22,489 bases of DNA, taken from positions 1 to 22,489 of the forward strand of contig JAOXYB010087496.1 of the NCBI GenBank assembly GCA_028565635.1, given 5' to 3'. The DNA is from Phoronis ovalis. Lineage: Eukaryota; Phoronida; Phoronidae. This document shows, piece after piece, positions 18,841 to 22,489 of the stretch. The position numbers were made by a program, and so were the translations under genes. Within the stretch, counting starts at the first letter, position 1; each line of letters begins with the position of its first letter. Under the pieces are notes generated by a model that made no database searches, had not been told where the DNA came from, and worked only from the letters and a program-made list of their open reading frames with translations.

Positions 18841-19566
18841 ATTTCTTTTAAAAGAAACAAAACATGCTTAATCTTGATTACACCACATATTTCCCTGCAA
18901 CAGTTGCTGATTAGTATAACATTTTAACTGTTTCAATCAAAAAAATCAAAATCAAACATGTACTGTTTCTTACATTGTAAGGCCTAAAAAAATAGGTATG
19001 GCGCCAACCGACTCTAATTTTAACCCTAAACCATTTTTTCCATAGTTTTTAGCAAATACCTGTGTTGTTCATTGTGTTTTTCATGTTTTGGGTCAATAAA
19101 ATAAAATAAATTTTCTACCTGTCTACCCTATTTTTTGACTTTGTAATAGGAATCATATTTATATTTATAAGTTACAATTTGTTATATATTTTTTCAAACT
19201 GTAGACAAATTTTTGAGTTTTTATTATGAATGATGTTAGCATAGCTATAAACATCGCGGAAACGTTTAATCATAGAAAACAAACAACTACTTTCTTGCAA
19301 TGCTAAATTTCCTGTATATTTGCAAATGCAATGTCGAAATTCGATATTTTAATGAGGACTAAGCATCAGAGTCAAACTCAGAAGATACAATTTCCAAGCA
19401 AGTTTGTGCAAGACTGCAAAAAAAACACGTCGCTATGATGGCACGGTTTTGCATGATGATGAAATACTATTGTTCAAGAGAGCCTAGATAATCTCTGTAA
19501 TTGGTATGCACTTACATATCGTCGGAATTGTCTATAAACGACTATAATTTCTCAATTATCTCAACA
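18841..19566. other. Upstream region between candidate promoter and DNAH6 start
   Basis: This is AT-rich sequence without a recognised gene. If the promoter near 19.6 kb is real, it would contain the 5'-UTR and probably a leader intron. AAAATAAA-type runs near 19090-19110 have no clear role. Confidence 0.5.
18868..18870 (-). other. In-frame stop upstream of the DNAH6 start
   Basis: TAA lies nine codons before the ATG at 18838-18840, with no other in-frame ATG between them. If this stretch is transcribed, it fixes the start. A possible 5'-UTR acceptor (TTGCAG, AG at 18895-18896) lies just upstream. Confidence 0.75.
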
Positions 19567-19640
19567 TCAAATTGTTTTCATAGCTTTATCCGCCATTTTG
19601 GTTCAGCTACTAATCGCTTAGCAACAAAACAAGAAGCAAC
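19567..19640 (-). promoter_or_regulatory. Candidate DNAH6 promoter / 5'-UTR start with X-box-like and YY1-like motifs
   Basis: On the minus strand, GTTGCTAAG (19617-19625) fits the left half of the RFX X-box found in many ciliary gene promoters. Shortly downstream, CCAAAATGGCGG (19590-19601) fits the YY1 site, which usually sits just after transcription starts in this orientation. The ATG inside it opens a 9-codon reading frame ending at 19567. The location about 0.75 kb before the DNAH6 ATG would require a 5'-UTR intron or long leader. There is no direct evidence of transcription. Confidence 0.42.
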
Positions 19641-21035
19641 AGCGTATAAAATCAATTTTGTTTGGGTATTTTATAAAACATTTCAAAATATGTTTCACCT
19701 ATAATTTTTTTTAAAAAGTTTACATAAATTTTGCCGTTTTATTTCGACATAAAAATGAGATAAAAACTAGTAAATGCCTTATTAATACCATATATACGAG
19801 GGGTTACAAGTGACTGAATTAATAGCACAGTCTCGCTACTAAACCATTTCCTGTGAGAAATCGCGAGACCTGTTTGTAGGATCAAAAACAGACTGAGGAA
19901 TTTGGCATTTTGGATTGTAGTGGTAAGTACTGAGGAATATAGCAAGGTAATGTAAAGTATATAGACCTAGAATCGTTCTTAATATTTGTTATGCAGCAAA
20001 GTTCCTAATCCTATGTACGTGAGATTACTGAAATTACTAAGGGTTGGGGAAGAAACACCACACACCCACTCTGTCTGAGTCTGACTGCATCTTAGCCGAT
20101 TCATAATCATATAAAACCAGAACAGAAGTCAGATTTGCATTACAAAATTAGCCGGGTGAAGATCATATTACATGATGTTTTCACATATGCTCCCTTCATT
20201 GCCATAGGGTGATGTAAACGTGTAATTTTGAAGCTTTAGCCCCGAGCAGTATGAGTCATGGAAGATTGTGTCTTTATGACCCGTTTGTTACCTATCTTTA
20301 AACATCACTCATCAGTACTTTAAGGTATTAAGTTTAATGCCTCCCATTAAACTTGGAGGCATTAAGCTTGGCTTAAAGTTCTGATGTTTGTATTTATGGG
20401 TTTTGTATCTTAATATTCTATTAATAAAGTACAGTTTGTTTATGGCAAAGGAGAATTCGAAAAAATATTTTTAAAATGTTAAAAAGATAATATGATAATC
20501 AGAAGGAATTTATGAATACATTGTATATTTCGTGTATGATTTGTTTTGCCCCAATAAATTTTGTATGTTCTATAAATGAGTAAGAACACTAATGTCATCC
20601 TCAATAGACCATGCAGTAGTTGACAGTTAATATTTGCTAATGGATTCAGTTTCGGCACGTATGTAGTGTGAAATGACTAGGTATTGCACTGTGCTAGAAG
20701 ATAGACCCTGATGTGCATTTCTATTGTATGGTTAAAGTGTTACTTTTTAATAAGTATATATATTTATGTCAAAAAGCTTAAATAAATATTTTAGATGGTT
20801 TGAAAACATATAATAAGAGTAACCATTGTGCATTTGTGATTATTCATGTGTTTCTATTTATAAAAATATTGACCTAGAATAACCTGTTTATAATAATAAT
20901 ATTTAAATTATGAACATGCAGAAGTATACAATATGACTACCTTTCTCAAGTTGCCTCCATTATAGGTGAGCATATTTGAGGGACGAACTGCATATTTTTT
21001 GAATTGTTGTTGCTTTCATAAATATGTATTAGAAT
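19641..21035. other. Intergenic DNA without recognised genes
   Basis: Short open frames here have no recognisable product. The only strong structure is the hairpin at 20329-20370. The region could hold a distal regulatory element or the end of a neighbouring gene, but nothing in the sequence shows this. Confidence 0.6.
20329..20370. repeat. Long hairpin with alternative pairing
   Basis: TTAATGCCTCC (20334-20344) pairs perfectly with GGAGGCATTAA (20355-20365), extendable to about 16 pairs with two G-T wobbles. The 10-base loop CATTAAACTT is itself complementary to AAGTTTAATG (20330-20339), so two mutually exclusive hairpins are possible. Confidence 0.85.
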
Positions 21036-21043
21036 ATCTGAAG
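21036..21043. repeat. Target-site duplication, left copy
   Basis: ATCTGAAG directly precedes the left inverted repeat and matches 21447-21454 exactly. Confidence 0.85.
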
Positions 21044-21446
21044 CCCAGGGGTGTACTCCAGGTTTTTTGACTACGGGGATGTGCCGCGGAACCCAATCCA
21101 AAATTTTAGCTTAAACCCAATCCAATTTTTTTGAAATATAAGGGTAGCAGTCCAAATTTTGTGAAATATAAGGGTAGCAATCCAAAATTTTAAAATATTT
21201 GAGTAGTAATCCATTTTTACGCAAACTGACTGATACAAACCAAATTCCAAAAATTGTTTTATGGATACAAACCTAAAATTAATCCAAATTATTTGCTGTA
21301 AGCAGCTGGTAGCATGCAATCAAAATTTTTGAATTTCTTTACGGTAGCAATCCAAAAAAATACAGTAAGAAGTATACAATCCAAATCCAAAATTTTCAAC
21401 TGGGCTGCACACCCCCAACAAAAAATACCTTGAGTACCCCCCTGGG
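21044..21446. mobile_element. 403-bp non-autonomous DNA transposon (MITE), probably hAT-like
   Basis: Terminal inverted repeats of about 44 bp start CCCAGGGG and continue GTACTC, then AGGT, a T-rich run and a GGGG-rich end (left arm 21044-21087, right arm 21403-21446). A few mismatches and small indels separate the arms. An exact 8-bp duplication, ATCTGAAG, flanks the element. The interior is decayed tandem repeats with no transposase, so movement would need an enzyme supplied elsewhere. An 8-bp duplication and a CAGGGG-type end fit the hAT superfamily, but other families with 8-bp duplications are possible. Confidence 0.82.
21091..21392. repeat. Decayed ~30-bp tandem repeat inside the MITE
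   Basis: The best units are 21132-21161 and 21162-21191 (TGAAATATAAGGGTAGCA, then A/G TCCAAA), followed by a diverged unit to about 21221. Further partial TAGCAATCCAAAA and CAATCCAAA words occur on both sides up to 21392. Confidence 0.75.
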
Positions 21447-21454
21447 ATCTGAAG
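21447..21454. repeat. Target-site duplication, right copy
   Basis: ATCTGAAG follows the right inverted repeat and is identical to 21036-21043. Confidence 0.85.
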
Positions 21455-21940
21455 TAGTTGACAGCAATGATATACCAGACCCATTCCAGAATAATGTATA
21501 CTTTGTACTATCTCACATATTTTTTTATGTAGGTAGCATTTTGTGATAATCTCAGAACAGCTGAGAAAGTCCTAATTTCAAATGTGTTGTACTTATCCAG
21601 GCTATTGTAGGTTAGCTGGCTTACTTGGCTTAGCAATTTTGACTCTTAGTGCACTGCAAGTTCTTTACAATTTGGAAATATAAAGTTAACATGGTGAATC
21701 ATGTTGAACTAGCTCAACATTTAAGTGGAGAAGCTCAAGGAAGCCAAACTTTAAATGGGCCATGAGGTATGCAACACAGCCAGTAATTTGAGTCACTGTT
21801 GCTAATCCATGCTGTAAAGATTTTATATGATTCTATAGAAAACTATTATATATTTACATTCCAGAACTTGTCAAAAAGTGTTTTCATGCAAATGAATGTG
21901 AACACTGGAAGAACATGGTATTTCAGGTGCAACATCTCGG
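21455..21940. other. Intergenic DNA, no recognised gene
   Basis: This is AT-rich sequence. It contains a near-perfect 20-bp palindrome at 21701-21720 (ATGTTGAACTAGCTCAACAT, one mismatched pair). No coding sequence is supported. Confidence 0.6.
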
Positions 21941-22066
21941 GGTGGGCTATTGTTGACCTTGAGGTCAAAAGCTCATTTAGATGTATAAGGTCAAATTTCT
22001 AAAATTGTTCAAAAATTCCAAATGATAGTATTGGCTTACAAAAAGGCTATTTTGATGCATTTGTAA
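21941..22066 (+). repeat. Diverged tandem repeat, copy A
   Basis: This begins GGTGGGCTATT and continues TTGACCTTGAGGTCAA, AGGTCAAATTT and a CAAAAAGGCTATTTTGATG block. The same order of words recurs at 22172-22300, a period of about 230 bp. Confidence 0.72.
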
Positions 22067-22171
22067 GGGGGCAATTTTTATATTATTCTGGTGCCAACTT
22101 TCAATTTTCAGCAAGTAATTTCTTGAAAACAGATACAGTTTAGGCATTGGAACTTGATTTGTAATTTCCAA

Positions 22172-22300
22172 GGTTGGGCCATTAAAATGTTGACCATGAG
22201 GTTCAAAGGTCATTTCAGGTCAAATTTGTTGTATTGCTCAATACATTACAACAAATATGATGACATCCTATACAAAAAGGTCATTTTGATGACTTTGAGA
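22172..22300 (+). repeat. Diverged tandem repeat, copy B
   Basis: This begins GGTTGGGCCATT and continues TTGACCATGAGG, AGGTCATTTCAGGTCAAATT and a CAAAAAGGTCATTTTGATG block, parallel to copy A. It contains two AGGTCA half-sites spaced by four bases at 22207-22222. Confidence 0.72.
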
Positions 22301-22309
22301 ATATTTTTT

Positions 22310-22405
22310 AATACTTACAAGTATTGAAAGACCCGTGCTTTTTATGCCCATCACTATGTAATAGTGAATGGGCATATAGTCGTACCGCATGCGGCGGCGG
22401 CGGCG
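22310..22405. repeat. Palindrome cluster and CGG run at the right edge
   Basis: AATACTT-AC-AAGTATT (22310-22325) is a perfect inverted repeat. ATGCCCATCACTAT pairs with ATAGTGAATGGGCAT (22344-22375) with one bulge. A (CGG)n-like run of 15 bases follows at 22391-22405. The layout resembles the end of another repeat that continues past the window. Confidence 0.7.
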
Positions 22406-22489
22406 TATATAACCTTTTCTTTGTGTTGCTCTAACGGCTTCAGCTTTCGTCAGATCATCTTCGTATTTTTTACAGGGTAAGTACAGGTC

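Noticed and set aside
19015-19035. Telomere-like words (AACCCTAAACC)
   Set aside because: Only one or two imperfect units are present and there is no array.
18841-19566. An additional upstream protein-coding DNAH6 exon
   Set aside because: The exon 1 frame has a TAA at 18868-18870, and no upstream open frame with a fitting donor resembles a dynein N-terminus.
19739-19945. Minus-strand open frame upstream of DNAH6
   Set aside because: It has low-complexity hydrophobic content with no domain and no splice logic, so it is consistent with chance.
21071-21319. Minus-strand open frame with repeated W/I/F-rich units
   Set aside because: It is the translation of the tandem repeat inside the MITE and not a gene.
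22385-22410. CpG island or promoter of a neighbouring gene at the CGG run
   Set aside because: The GC-rich stretch is only about 25 bases and sits beside palindromes, so a repeat boundary fits better.

Overview
This window is AT-rich metazoan nuclear DNA, most likely from an invertebrate animal. The evidence is a vertebrate-like axonemal dynein gene cut into many short exons with GT-AG borders, introns mostly of 0.1-0.8 kb, decayed non-autonomous transposons, and no bacterial-style gene packing. The species cannot be fixed from the sequence alone. No CRISPR array, phage, bacterial operon, tRNA or rRNA gene was recognised.

Positions 76-18840 hold the 5' half of one gene on the minus strand, the axonemal dynein heavy chain DNAH6. 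I reconstructed 34 coding exons by reading frames across splice sites. They total 5586 nt, which is exactly 1862 codons with no internal stop. All intron borders read GT-AG except one GC-AG intron after exon 25. The product runs from the start methionine (codon at 18838-18840) through a poorly conserved N-terminal segment, the dynein tail, the linker region, AAA1 (Walker A GPAGTGKT, Walker B CCFDEF, sensor TMNPGYAGR) and into AAA2 (GPTGGGKT). The gene then runs off the left edge. AAA3-AAA6, the stalk with its microtubule-binding domain and the C-terminal domain lie outside the window.

Positions 18841-22489 lie upstream of the gene and show no recognisable coding sequence. They contain a stop codon in frame before the DNAH6 start, a candidate promoter near 19.6 kb (an RFX/X-box-like half-site next to a YY1-like motif in sense orientation), and a strong hairpin at 20.33 kb. 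They also contain a 403-bp inverted-repeat transposon with an intact 8-bp target-site duplication (21036-21454), a diverged tandem repeat rich in AGGTCA half-sites (21.94-22.30 kb), and a cluster of palindromes with a CGG run at the right edge.

The window therefore carries one gene with a role in motile cilia plus repeat-rich flanking DNA. I did not find a convincing new biological system. The points most worth checking are the GC-AG intron, a lysine-rich 36-nt microexon, the divergent N-terminal segment, the transposon, and the candidate ciliary promoter.
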